Shown here one piece after another: positions 1 to 5,924 of a stretch of 8,504 nucleotides of DNA (position 1 is its first letter; each line of letters opens with the position of its first letter). The translations under genes were made by a program, and so were the position numbers. The notes under the pieces are model-generated. The model was not told the origin of the DNA and made no database searches. It saw only the letters and a program-made list of their open reading frames with translations. Source of the DNA: an uncultured Lachnospiraceae bacterium (GTDB lineage Bacteria; Bacillota; Clostridia; Lachnospirales; Lachnospiraceae); assembly GCA_947175845.1 (NCBI GenBank), contig CAMWOK010000110.1, forward strand, positions 1 through 8,504. The letters run 5' to 3'.

Positions 1-1147
1 GACACTGCCTGTGCTTGCAGACTCCGGCCTGCAGCTGTTTCTGGCAGGAGGGCTGCCTGAAATTTGCCGTCGGGCCGCCCACATCATGGATGTAACCCTT
101 GAAATTCCTGTTCTGCACAATCAGCTTTGCCTCCGCTATGATGGATTCGTGGCTGCGCACCTGTATCGTCCGCCCCTGATGAAATGTGAGCGCACAGAAA
201 TTGCACCCGCCAAAACAGCCGCGGCTGCTGGTCAGCGAAAACTGAATCTCAGAAATTGCGGGCACACCGCCCTGCGCCTCGTAGGACGGGTGGTATGTCC
301 GCTGGTACGGGAGCGCGTAGACGTCGTCCATCTCCTGCACGGAAAGCGGCTTCTGCGGCACATTCTGCACGACATACACGCCGTTTGGATACGGCTCTAT
401 CAGCGTTTTTCCGTTAAACGGATCGGTGTTGTTGTGCTGTGTCTGAAAACTTCTGGCGTACAGGAGCCTGTCGGCAAGCATCTCGTCGTACGACGGCAGA
501 AGCTCACAGTCATACAGCCCCGAGATGTCTTTGGTTTTGTACACTGTTCCGGCAATAAAAGAGATATCTTTCACCGCGATGCCGCTGTTGAGCGCATCTG
601 CAATCTCTATGATGGACTTCTCCCCCATGCCGTACGAGAGGATATCCGCCTGGCTGTCGAGCAGAATCGAGCGCTTGAATGCGTCCGACCAGTAATCATA
701 GTGGGCCATGCGCCGCAGACTCGCCTCGATTCCGCCGATAATGATCGGACTGTTTTTATATCTTCTGCGAATCAGGTTGCTGTAGACCACTGTGGCGTGA
801 TCCGGTCTCTTATACGCGGCACCGCCGGGCGTGTAGGCGTCCGTCTCGCGGTGCTTTTTGGAGACATAGTAATGGTTGACCATGGAATCCATATTTCCAG
901 ATGACACCAAAAAACCAAGGCGCGGCGTGCCAAGCACCGTGATGCTTTCATCCTCTTTCCAGTCCGGCTGGGAGATAATTCCGACCGTGTATCCCCGCGA
1001 CTGAAGAACGCGCGTTATGATCGCAGCGCCAAAGGACGGATGATCCACATAGGCATCTCCTGTGACATACACAAAATCCAGCTGTTCGATTCCAAGTTCC
1101 TGTACTTCCTCCATTGTCATAGGAAGAAAACCGTTTGCAAGTGACAA
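1..1147 (-). CDS. YgiQ family radical SAM protein, N-terminal part (3' end beyond the window)
   Basis: The minus-strand frame is open from a TTG start at 1147 to the left window edge (382 complete codons) with no internal stop. I recognise the YgiQ family from VTGDAYVDHPSFG (residues 28-40), GIEASLRR (139-146), HYDYWSD (149-155), the cysteine motif RGCFGGCNFC with C311, C315 and C318 spaced CxxxCxxC, and DVGGPTAN (355-362). In radical SAM enzymes those three cysteines bind a [4Fe-4S] cluster that cleaves S-adenosylmethionine. The reaction and substrate of YgiQ proteins are, to my knowledge, not established. The TTG start is chosen because AAGGAGG lies 8 nt upstream and the resulting N-terminus continues into FLPM, which aligns with the start of the E. 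coli YgiQ core. In-frame ATG codons at residues 10 and 12 would cut into that conserved stretch. It lies 49 nt downstream of rsuA on the same strand, so co-transcription is likely. Family members are usually about 600-740 residues, so roughly half is missing here. Confidence 0.93.
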   Translation of the reverse strand, partial: MSLANGFLPMTMEEVQELGIEQLDFVYVTGDAYVDHPSFGAAIITRVLQSRGYTVGIISQPDWKEDESITVLGTPRLGFLVSSGNMDSMVNHYYVSKKHRETDAYTPGGAAYKRPDHATVVYSNLIRRRYKNSPIIIGGIEASLRRMAHYDYWSDAFKRSILLDSQADILSYGMGEKSIIEIADALNSGIAVKDISFIAGTVYKTKDISGLYDCELLPSYDEMLADRLLYARSFQTQHNNTDPFNGKTLIEPYPNGVYVVQNVPQKPLSVQEMDDVYALPYQRTYHPSYEAQGGVPAISEIQFSLTSSRGCFGGCNFCALTFHQGRTIQVRSHESIIAEAKLIVQNRNFKGYIHDVGGPTANFRQPSCQKQLQAGVCKHRQC

Positions 1148-1155
1148 TTCCCAAT

Positions 1156-1162
1156 CCTCCTT
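1156..1162 (-). promoter_or_regulatory. Ribosome binding site fixing the TTG start of the YgiQ gene
   Basis: AAGGAGG on the minus strand sits 8 nt upstream of TTG at 1147-1145. The first in-frame ATG is 27 nt further on and has no comparable site, so this site decides in favour of the non-ATG start. Confidence 0.8.
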
Positions 1163-1196
1163 CTACAGTTTCTGACTGCCCTGCTGCGCTGCAGCG

Positions 1197-1916
1197 TCAT
1201 GTTTGCCCCAGCCGTTTCAAATCCGCAAGCTCTTTTTCCGTGAGCGGTCTGTAGCAGCCCTTTTCCAGGCTCTCATCTAGTGTCAGCGTCCCCATCGAGA
1301 GCCGTTTCAGATAAGTCACTGTTGCGCCGACCGCCTGCACCATCCGCTTTACCTGATGAAACCGGCCTTCCGTGATGGTAAGCTCCATGCGGCAGGCGTT
1401 TTTTGACTGTGCTGTCAGATGCACTTTTGCCGGGAGCGTGGGCGTCTCATCCCCAATATCCACACCGCGCTCAAGCCGCGCAACGGCATCCTGGTCGAGC
1501 CTGCCGTCACACTCCACATAATAGGTTTTTGCCACATGCTTTTTCGGTGAGAGCAGGTTGTGCGCAAGCTCCCCGTCGTTTGTGATCAGTAATAGGCCCT
1601 CTGTATCCTTGTCGAGCCGCCCCACAGGAGACAAGGCTTTGCCGCTTGCGTGGGGCAGCAGCTCCATCACCGTCGGCTCACGGCTGTCTTGCGTCGCAGT
1701 GACATACCCTGCGGGCTTGTGCAGCATGTAATAGTACAGGGTCTGGTACGCGACTGCCTCTCCCATGTAAGTCACTGTGTCCTTTTTTTCGTCCAGCTTA
1801 AAATCAGGCGTTTTTACAAGTCCGCCGTTGACTGTCACAAGTCCCTTCTTAACCGCCTCCCTGATCTGGCTGCGCGTGCCAAGCTGCATGTCGCACAAAT
1901 ATTTGTCCAGTCTCAT
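1197..1916 (-). CDS. rsuA: RsuA-family 16S rRNA pseudouridine synthase
   Basis: This 239-residue protein isomerises a uridine in rRNA to pseudouridine. By family similarity the target is U516 of 16S rRNA. An S4 RNA-binding domain opens the protein (about residues 1-47, RLDKYLCDM). The catalytic domain follows, with HKPAGYV (66-72), the catalytic-aspartate motif GRLDKDTEGLL (99-109, Asp102) and the C-terminal motif EGRFHQVKRM (183-192). Length and layout are typical of RsuA. The related RluB, RluE and RluF enzymes act on 23S rRNA and share these motifs, so the exact target base is inferred. A GTG at 1934 would add six residues, but GGGGAGG lies 7 nt before the ATG at 1916, and RLDKYL directly after that ATG is where the family begins. 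The stop is TGA. It is divergent from the ylbJ-like gene and probably heads a two-gene unit with the YgiQ gene. Confidence 0.9.
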   Translation of the reverse strand: MRLDKYLCDMQLGTRSQIREAVKKGLVTVNGGLVKTPDFKLDEKKDTVTYMGEAVAYQTLYYYMLHKPAGYVTATQDSREPTVMELLPHASGKALSPVGRLDKDTEGLLLITNDGELAHNLLSPKKHVAKTYYVECDGRLDQDAVARLERGVDIGDETPTLPAKVHLTAQSKNACRMELTITEGRFHQVKRMVQAVGATVTYLKRLSMGTLTLDESLEKGCYRPLTEKELADLKRLGQT

Positions 1917-1923
1917 CAGAACG

Positions 1924-1930
1924 CCTCCCC
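1924..1930 (-). promoter_or_regulatory. Ribosome binding site of rsuA
   Basis: GGGGAGG on the minus strand is 7 nt before the ATG at 1916. It overlaps the first codons of the alternative GTG reading, which argues that translation starts at the ATG. Confidence 0.75.
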
Positions 1931-2000
1931 GCACAGATTATGATACATAAAATATCCCGCTCCCCTATAAACTATATTAAACAGAACATCCGGTGAGTCT
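1931..2000. promoter_or_regulatory. AT-rich divergent intergenic region, likely promoters for rsuA and the ylbJ-like gene
   Basis: This is the only divergent gap in the window, so promoters for both directions should lie here. The stretch 1937-1981 is markedly AT-rich compared with the flanking genes. On the plus strand TATAAA (1966-1971) and TATATT (1973-1978) could serve as a -10 box. On the minus strand CATAAT (1942-1937) could. I find no convincing -35 hexamer at 16-18 nt for any of these, so the promoters are inferred from gene layout, not from a clear consensus. Confidence 0.35.
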
Positions 2001-2942
2001 ATGCTGTTCAAAACATTAGCCTGTCTTCTGCTTATCATTCTCATACTGAGCCGACCCGAGGCTTCCTTTCAGTACGCCTATGAAGGGCTTTACCAGTGGG
2101 CGGCCAAAATGGTTCCCACCCTATTCCCGTTCATGATGATAAGTTCCATCATGGTGCACAGCGGCGCCGACCTTGAGCTGGGCCGCATGCTCAGCCATCT
2201 TCTGAAAAAAGTATACCGATACAGCAATTATGGGCTGTATGCGGTATTTATGGGCTTCTTCTGCGGCTTTCCCATGGGGGCAAAGGTGGTCAGCGACCTG
2301 TATGAACATGGCAAAATCAAAAAAGCGGAGGCGGACACGCTGCTCGCCTTCTGCAATAATATCGGCCCCGCATACTTTGTGGGAATCATCATCCCCCTTC
2401 TGCACAGGTGCGGATACCACAACACGCTGCCTTTCGTGTTTGGAATGTACGGAATCCCTGCCCTGTACGGGATGGTGATGGGATTCCTGCACGCCGCGCG
2501 CACTGCGCCCGACTGCGCACACCGCACCGGGGAACCCGCGCACCTGTCTGACCCGCCCCAGATTTCTCTGACGGCAGCGCTCAAGAAATCCTGTGTGGAC
2601 AATACACAGTCCCTGATCATCCTGGGCGGATACATCACGTTCACCAACGCGTTTCGGATACTCCTCGACTTCGTGCCCCTGTCCGCAGGCGGCAGAAATA
2701 TCCTGTCCAGCTTTCTGGAAATTATCGGCGGTGTACAGGCAGTCTACACCACCGCGCTGCTGCCAAACCAGAAAGTCTTCTGGATTATGACGGCGCTGTG
2801 TTTTGGCGGCGTGTCCTGCATTATGCAGACCAGCAGCTTTCTCGAGAAATCAGGGCTGTCACTGAGCCGTTATCTCAGACACAAACTGATGACCACCCTG
2901 ATCTCTGCCGTCTACTATTTTGTGCTGACCAGGCCGGTATAA
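2001..2942 (+). CDS. ylbJ: YlbJ-like polytopic membrane protein (nucleoside-recognition/Gate type), short form
   Basis: This is a 313-residue hydrophobic protein with about eight likely membrane segments, roughly residues 3-17, 37-53, 78-98, 124-136, 145-165, 203-222, 258-278 and 295-310. Motifs typical of the YlbJ family are GFPMGAK (89-95) followed by a charged stretch and LLAFCNNIGP (114-123). A second, weaker half-repeat carries EIIGGVQ (240-246) and FGGVSCIMQT (268-277). YlbJ is a sporulation-associated integral membrane protein in Bacillus, where it is encoded right after rsmD and coaD. The same genes are close by here, which supports the call, although this gene is on the opposite strand and separated from coaD by two genes. 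The protein is about 95 residues shorter than Bacillus YlbJ (about 408). The transported substrate, if any, is unknown. A modest GGTGAG lies just before the ATG. The stop codon is TAA. Confidence 0.78.
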   Translation: MLFKTLACLLLIILILSRPEASFQYAYEGLYQWAAKMVPTLFPFMMISSIMVHSGADLELGRMLSHLLKKVYRYSNYGLYAVFMGFFCGFPMGAKVVSDLYEHGKIKKAEADTLLAFCNNIGPAYFVGIIIPLLHRCGYHNTLPFVFGMYGIPALYGMVMGFLHAARTAPDCAHRTGEPAHLSDPPQISLTAALKKSCVDNTQSLIILGGYITFTNAFRILLDFVPLSAGGRNILSSFLEIIGGVQAVYTTALLPNQKVFWIMTALCFGGVSCIMQTSSFLEKSGLSLSRYLRHKLMTTLISAVYYFVLTRPV

Positions 2943-2945
2943 TCT

Positions 2946-3986
2946 CTAATTGAGCCTGATTACATTGGATTCCGTACTCGCGTCATACAGATTGTACGCC
3001 TTGAAAATCAGGCTGTCCTTCCTGCCGTATCCCATGTTGACAGTCACGGTCATGGTCGGACTGCCTTTTGTCCATGGCTGCAGCATGGACCATGTGAGGC
3101 CATTGTCACAGGAATATGCGTAGTGCTGAATCACGGACTCGTCGTCGAGTGCGGTCAGCTCCACCGTCGCATACTTTCCAGTCTGGTCATACTTTAACAG
3201 GTTTGCACTGACATAGTAGGGCGCTGTCGTGTCATTGCAGACCCGGTTCTCAGGAACCGGAACTGCAAGCGGCGCGTAACCGCTGTAATCTGTCTTGCCA
3301 TCCTTGGAAACCAGACCAAAGTATCTTGCGACTGCCTCGGCGTCGCGGACGCCAAACTCCTTCAGCTTTTCTGACGACTGGATGTAGGAGGCATCATTGC
3401 TGTGGTCCACATGGCAGTGCTCCACGATCAGTGCCGGAATCCCGCGGACAGCGCTCTCCCGTATAATTCCATAATAATCCGACTTTCCGCTGCTCCCGAT
3501 TCTGGTCTTGATGCCGCGGTTAAAGAGCCCCATCTCCTCAAACTGCATCAAAAACTCGTTGGCAGCAGAATATCCCTGGCTGTACAGCTGTCCGGACGAC
3601 GGCACCCACACTTCGCTGCCGTAGAGAATGTGGGAGAGGGACATGTTAAAGTGCAGCGAGTACAGAAAATCTGCATTGACGCTGGCCGCAAATTCCGCGC
3701 GCTCCTTGAGCGACATATCGACGTCTTCCGTGTGGGTCAGATACACCTGCACATTCTGGTACTGCTCCAACCGCTCCTTCATGTGCTGTGCAACGACCAT
3801 TGTGTACACCTTCTCCGGTATCGGCAGATAGTCCGTGCCGAGATTGCTCCCGCCATGCCCGGGGTCTATGACGACCACGATGGGTTCTGCCGCCTTCGCG
3901 CCGGTCGCAGGCACCACGGCGCACGATACCGCAGCGACGGCTGCCGACAAAACAAACACCAGCGCCTTTTTGATCAGTTTTTTCAT
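2946..3986 (-). CDS. Secreted N-acetylmuramoyl-L-alanine amidase (Amidase_3) with an extra C-terminal domain
   Basis: This 346-residue protein is predicted to cut the amide bond between N-acetylmuramic acid and the stem peptide of peptidoglycan outside the cell. The N-terminus is a signal peptide: KKLIKK, a hydrophobic run at residues 8-27, and a likely signal peptidase I site after GAKA (residue 32). The Amidase_3 domain spans about 35-224. It has the zinc-binding residues His44 (DPGHGG), Glu58 and His112 (LHFN), and the catalytic glutamate Glu189 (IVEHCH), so it looks active. Residues 253-346 form a further stretch rich in beta-strand-like alternation (VELTALDD, YSCDNGLTW), which I cannot assign to a family. 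It may be an Ig-like or wall-binding module. An upstream start at 4043 would add 19 residues before the signal peptide. It is rejected because AGGGGAG sits 7 nt before the ATG at 3986. A terminator separates it from the upstream gene, so it probably has its own promoter. Confidence 0.9.
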   Translation of the reverse strand: MKKLIKKALVFVLSAAVAAVSCAVVPATGAKAAEPIVVVIDPGHGGSNLGTDYLPIPEKVYTMVVAQHMKERLEQYQNVQVYLTHTEDVDMSLKERAEFAASVNADFLYSLHFNMSLSHILYGSEVWVPSSGQLYSQGYSAANEFLMQFEEMGLFNRGIKTRIGSSGKSDYYGIIRESAVRGIPALIVEHCHVDHSNDASYIQSSEKLKEFGVRDAEAVARYFGLVSKDGKTDYSGYAPLAVPVPENRVCNDTTAPYYVSANLLKYDQTGKYATVELTALDDESVIQHYAYSCDNGLTWSMLQPWTKGSPTMTVTVNMGYGRKDSLIFKAYNLYDASTESNVIRLN

Positions 3987-3993
3987 TCGAACT

Positions 3994-4000
3994 CTCCCCT
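3994..4000 (-). promoter_or_regulatory. Ribosome binding site of the amidase gene
   Basis: AGGGGAG on the minus strand lies 7 nt before the ATG at 3986. It selects this start over the in-frame ATG at 4043, which would place 19 non-hydrophobic residues before a good signal peptide. Confidence 0.75.
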
Positions 4001-4042
4001 TTATCGCAAACAAACCTTTCCCGCTCAGAGGCGGCACAGGCA

Positions 4043-4070
4043 AATATAACCCACAGGAAAAACTGTGGGC
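4043..4070 (-). terminator. Probable intrinsic terminator after the coiled-coil gene
   Basis: A perfect 7-bp inverted repeat, CCCACAG (4050-4056) and CTGTGGG (4063-4069), encloses a 6-nt loop. On the minus strand it is followed by TTATATTT, an imperfect T-rich tail. It lies 23 nt past the stop codon of the coiled-coil gene and upstream of the amidase, so it should end the parE-parC-rsmD-coaD transcript. The interrupted T-tract suggests termination may be incomplete. Confidence 0.65.
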
Positions 4071-4092
4071 CGTTTCTATACTCTTTCTATCT

Positions 4093-4698
4093 CTATATCA
4101 TATCCACACTCGCGCCCTCCGAAGCCTGCCCCTGTCCTTCCGCTTCCGCGACGATCTCGTCCACCGGGACAAGCTCTGAGCGGTTTGTGCTGACAATGTG
4201 GTCGATTTCCTGCAGATGCCCTACCAGTGTGTTGTAGTCGCGTGTGGCAAACTCTATGGACTGTTTCAAAACATTCTCGAGATTGGCCAGCATACTGTCC
4301 GTGTACTGTATCGCTGCGGTCTTCATGCCGTTGGCCTCCACCATAGCGCTGTCGAGAATGCCCTGCGCCTGCTGGGTCGCCATCTCGACAATCTTGTCCG
4401 CCTGCGCGTACGCCTCCTGCATGATCTGATGCTCGCTGACAAGCTCCGTCGTCTGAACTTCCGCGTCGTCAATCAGAGCCTGCGCCTTCTGCCGGGCATC
4501 ATTCAGGATTGCCTCCTTGTTGGAGATGATTTTCTGATAGCGCTTGATCTCCTCCGGCGTCTTCATGCGCAGTTCGCGCAGTAAATCATCAATTTCAGCC
4601 TTGTTTACCATGATTACATCTGTCGAAAATGCTTTGTATTTACAGTTGTCTATGTACTCCTCTATCTCGTCAATCAGCTGCTCTATTCTGCTGCTCAT
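4093..4698 (-). CDS. Conserved coiled-coil protein of unknown function (often labelled ATPase subunit-like or DivIVA-like)
   Basis: This 201-residue cytoplasmic protein has no signal peptide or membrane segment. The N-terminal part (1-45, EQLIDEIEEYIDNC and EIDDLLRELRMKTPEE) is acidic and helical. Residues about 46-170 are a long, Ala/Gln/Glu-rich helical stretch with heptad-like spacing (EAILNDARQKAQALIDDAE, DKIVEMATQQAQGILDSA), typical of a coiled coil. The tail from about 180 is acidic and low in complexity (EAEGQGQASEGAS). Proteins of this kind are labelled V-ATPase subunit H-like or DivIVA-like on coiled-coil resemblance alone. There is no nucleotide-binding motif, so ATPase activity is not supported. 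GGAGG lies 6 nt before the ATG. It starts 47 nt after the coaD stop, and the terminator lies just beyond it, so it is probably the last gene of the operon. A role in division or cell-shape scaffolding is only a guess from the coiled coil and the neighbouring amidase. Confidence 0.8.
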   Translation of the reverse strand: MSSRIEQLIDEIEEYIDNCKYKAFSTDVIMVNKAEIDDLLRELRMKTPEEIKRYQKIISNKEAILNDARQKAQALIDDAEVQTTELVSEHQIMQEAYAQADKIVEMATQQAQGILDSAMVEANGMKTAAIQYTDSMLANLENVLKQSIEFATRDYNTLVGHLQEIDHIVSTNRSELVPVDEIVAEAEGQGQASEGASVDMI

Positions 4699-4745
4699 AT
4701 TACTCCTCCATACTCCGCCGGCAAATAACGGAAAATATTAAATTT

Positions 4746-5237
4746 TTATAACTTTTTCTCTCTCATCTTTTCATATACAAGTTCCGCGACAAAACCGGGA
4801 ACGCACTGCGAGATATCCCCCTCAAACGCAGCGATCTCCTTCACGCTGGAAGAACTCAGATACGCGTACTCGAGACTGGTCGTCAAAAACACGGTATCAA
4901 GCGCCCCCTTTGACAACATCCTGTTGGTCTGGGCGGTCTGTAGTTCATATTCAAAATCCGTGATAGCGCGCAGGCCGCGCACTGAAATATGGACACCCTT
5001 TTGTCTTGCATAGTCAATCAGAAGCCCGTTGAAGGAATCCACTGTCACATTGTCCAGATCCTTTGTGGCTTCTTTTAATATACTAACACGTTCCTCGACA
5101 GAAAACAACGCATTCTTTGCCTTATTGTCCAAAACACTCACTGTCAAATCGTCAAACATCCTGGCTGCACGCTTGATAATGTCAAGATGCCCAAGTGTCA
5201 TAGGGTCAAAACTGCCCGGATAAATCGCAGCATTCAT
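4746..5237 (-). CDS. coaD: Phosphopantetheine adenylyltransferase (CoA biosynthesis)
   Basis: CoaD transfers AMP from ATP to 4'-phosphopantetheine, giving dephospho-CoA, the penultimate step of coenzyme A synthesis in the cytoplasm. The 163-residue length is standard for the bacterial enzyme. The nucleotidyltransferase signature is complete: YPGSFDPMTLGHLDII (residues 6-21, with the TxGH element at 14-17), the phosphate-contacting RGLR (87-90), the DFEYELQ segment (94-100) and the C-terminal SSSSVKE (128-134), equivalent to the usual ISSTxVR loop. No key residue is missing. The ATG at 5237 gives the canonical N-terminus. GGGAGG lies 12 nt upstream, a rather long spacing. It follows rsmD by 87 nt, the widespread rsmD-coaD pairing. 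Confidence 0.97.
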   Translation of the reverse strand: MNAAIYPGSFDPMTLGHLDIIKRAARMFDDLTVSVLDNKAKNALFSVEERVSILKEATKDLDNVTVDSFNGLLIDYARQKGVHISVRGLRAITDFEYELQTAQTNRMLSKGALDTVFLTTSLEYAYLSSSSVKEIAAFEGDISQCVPGFVAELVYEKMREKKL

Positions 5238-5324
5238 GGTCTCTTACTTCCTCCCAATTCTTCTGACAGTCTTTCAGGAATCTTTGTGCACCCGATGGCG
5301 CGAAAAGACTCCGGGAGACTTATC

Positions 5325-5873
5325 TTATGCACGTTTCAGAAAGACGTGCTTGTTCGTCTTGTACTGTTTTTCTCTCGTCACAACAAATCCTAAGGTTTCC
5401 GCGTATTCAAAAGAGGTTTCCTTTGCAGCCTCTATGACAATCAGGGTATCCTGCGTCACACAGGAAGCGTCGCGCAGCACTTCAAGAACCCGCCTGTCAT
5501 ACTCCTGATGGTAAGGCGGGTCGAGAAACAGGATGTCGGCAGTGTCTCGGATGCCTCCCCGGAGCGCAGCAAAGACATCCTGCTTCAGCACGACGGACTT
5601 GTCCGTCAGATGCGTATGTTCTATATTATCGGTTATACATGCCACCGCTTTCTGGTTGTTCTCTACAAAATAGGCTTTCCGCGCCCCGCGGCTGAGCGCC
5701 TCGATACCAATGCCGCCGCTGCCGGAAAAAAGGTCGACAAACACCGCATCCGGCAGATGCGGCATCAGCATGTTAAACAGGGTTTCCTTGATTCTGTCCG
5801 CTGTCGGCCGTGTGTCCAGTCCCTCGGGGGTTTTCAGCAAAAGGCGCCGCGCAGTTCCTGCAATTACTCTCAT
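5325..5873 (-). CDS. rsmD: 16S rRNA (guanine(966)-N(2))-methyltransferase
   Basis: RsmD uses S-adenosylmethionine to methylate N2 of G966 (E. coli numbering) in 16S rRNA during 30S assembly. This 182-residue protein shows the family features in order: the N-terminal MRVIAGTARR (1-10), TRPTADRIKETLFN (21-34), the SAM-binding loop DLFSGSGGIGIEALSRG (47-63), the acidic end of strand 2 (VEN, 70-72) and the catalytic DPPY (118-121). The start at 5873 is preferred over an upstream ATG at 5906 because TGGAGG lies 6 nt before it and MRVIAG is the usual first sequence. Upstream is the parC stop, 51 nt away with no terminator. Downstream is coaD. The stop is TAA. Confidence 0.96.
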   Translation of the reverse strand: MRVIAGTARRLLLKTPEGLDTRPTADRIKETLFNMLMPHLPDAVFVDLFSGSGGIGIEALSRGARKAYFVENNQKAVACITDNIEHTHLTDKSVVLKQDVFAALRGGIRDTADILFLDPPYHQEYDRRVLEVLRDASCVTQDTLIVIEAAKETSFEYAETLGFVVTREKQYKTNKHVFLKRA

Positions 5874-5879
5874 ATCAGT

Positions 5880-5885
5880 CCTCCA
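5880..5885 (-). promoter_or_regulatory. Ribosome binding site of rsmD
   Basis: TGGAGG on the minus strand, 6 nt before the ATG at 5873, decides against the in-frame ATG at 5906 as the start. Confidence 0.75.
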
Positions 5886-5924
5886 GTAAAATCTTCCCAA
5901 CGTCATACAAAATACATCTATTTA

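Noticed and set aside
11..904. Plus-strand open frame of 297 codons
   Set aside because: It lies antisense to an intact YgiQ coding sequence with all family motifs. Its translation is rich in Arg, His, Val and Leu and resembles no family, as expected from the opposite strand of a gene with G/C-rich third positions.
948..1154. Minus-strand 68-codon frame over the start of the YgiQ gene
   Set aside because: It overlaps the real gene in another frame. Its Cys/Arg/Gly-rich translation matches nothing, and the ribosome binding site there is better placed for the TTG at 1147.
1949..1979. Possible sporulation sigma-E promoter before the ylbJ-like gene (AATATC and CTATATTA)
   Set aside because: The spacing is roughly right, and ylbJ is sigma-E controlled in Bacillus. 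However, the -10 part agrees poorly with the CATAnnnT consensus, so the match is no better than chance in AT-rich DNA.
4021..4034. Small hairpin CCGC / GCGG in the amidase leader
   Set aside because: A 4-bp stem is too short to argue for regulation or a riboswitch.
5303..5321. Short inverted repeat (AAGACTCC / GGAGACTT) between rsmD and coaD
   Set aside because: The stem has a mismatch and almost no loop, and no T-tract follows on either strand, so it is not a credible terminator.
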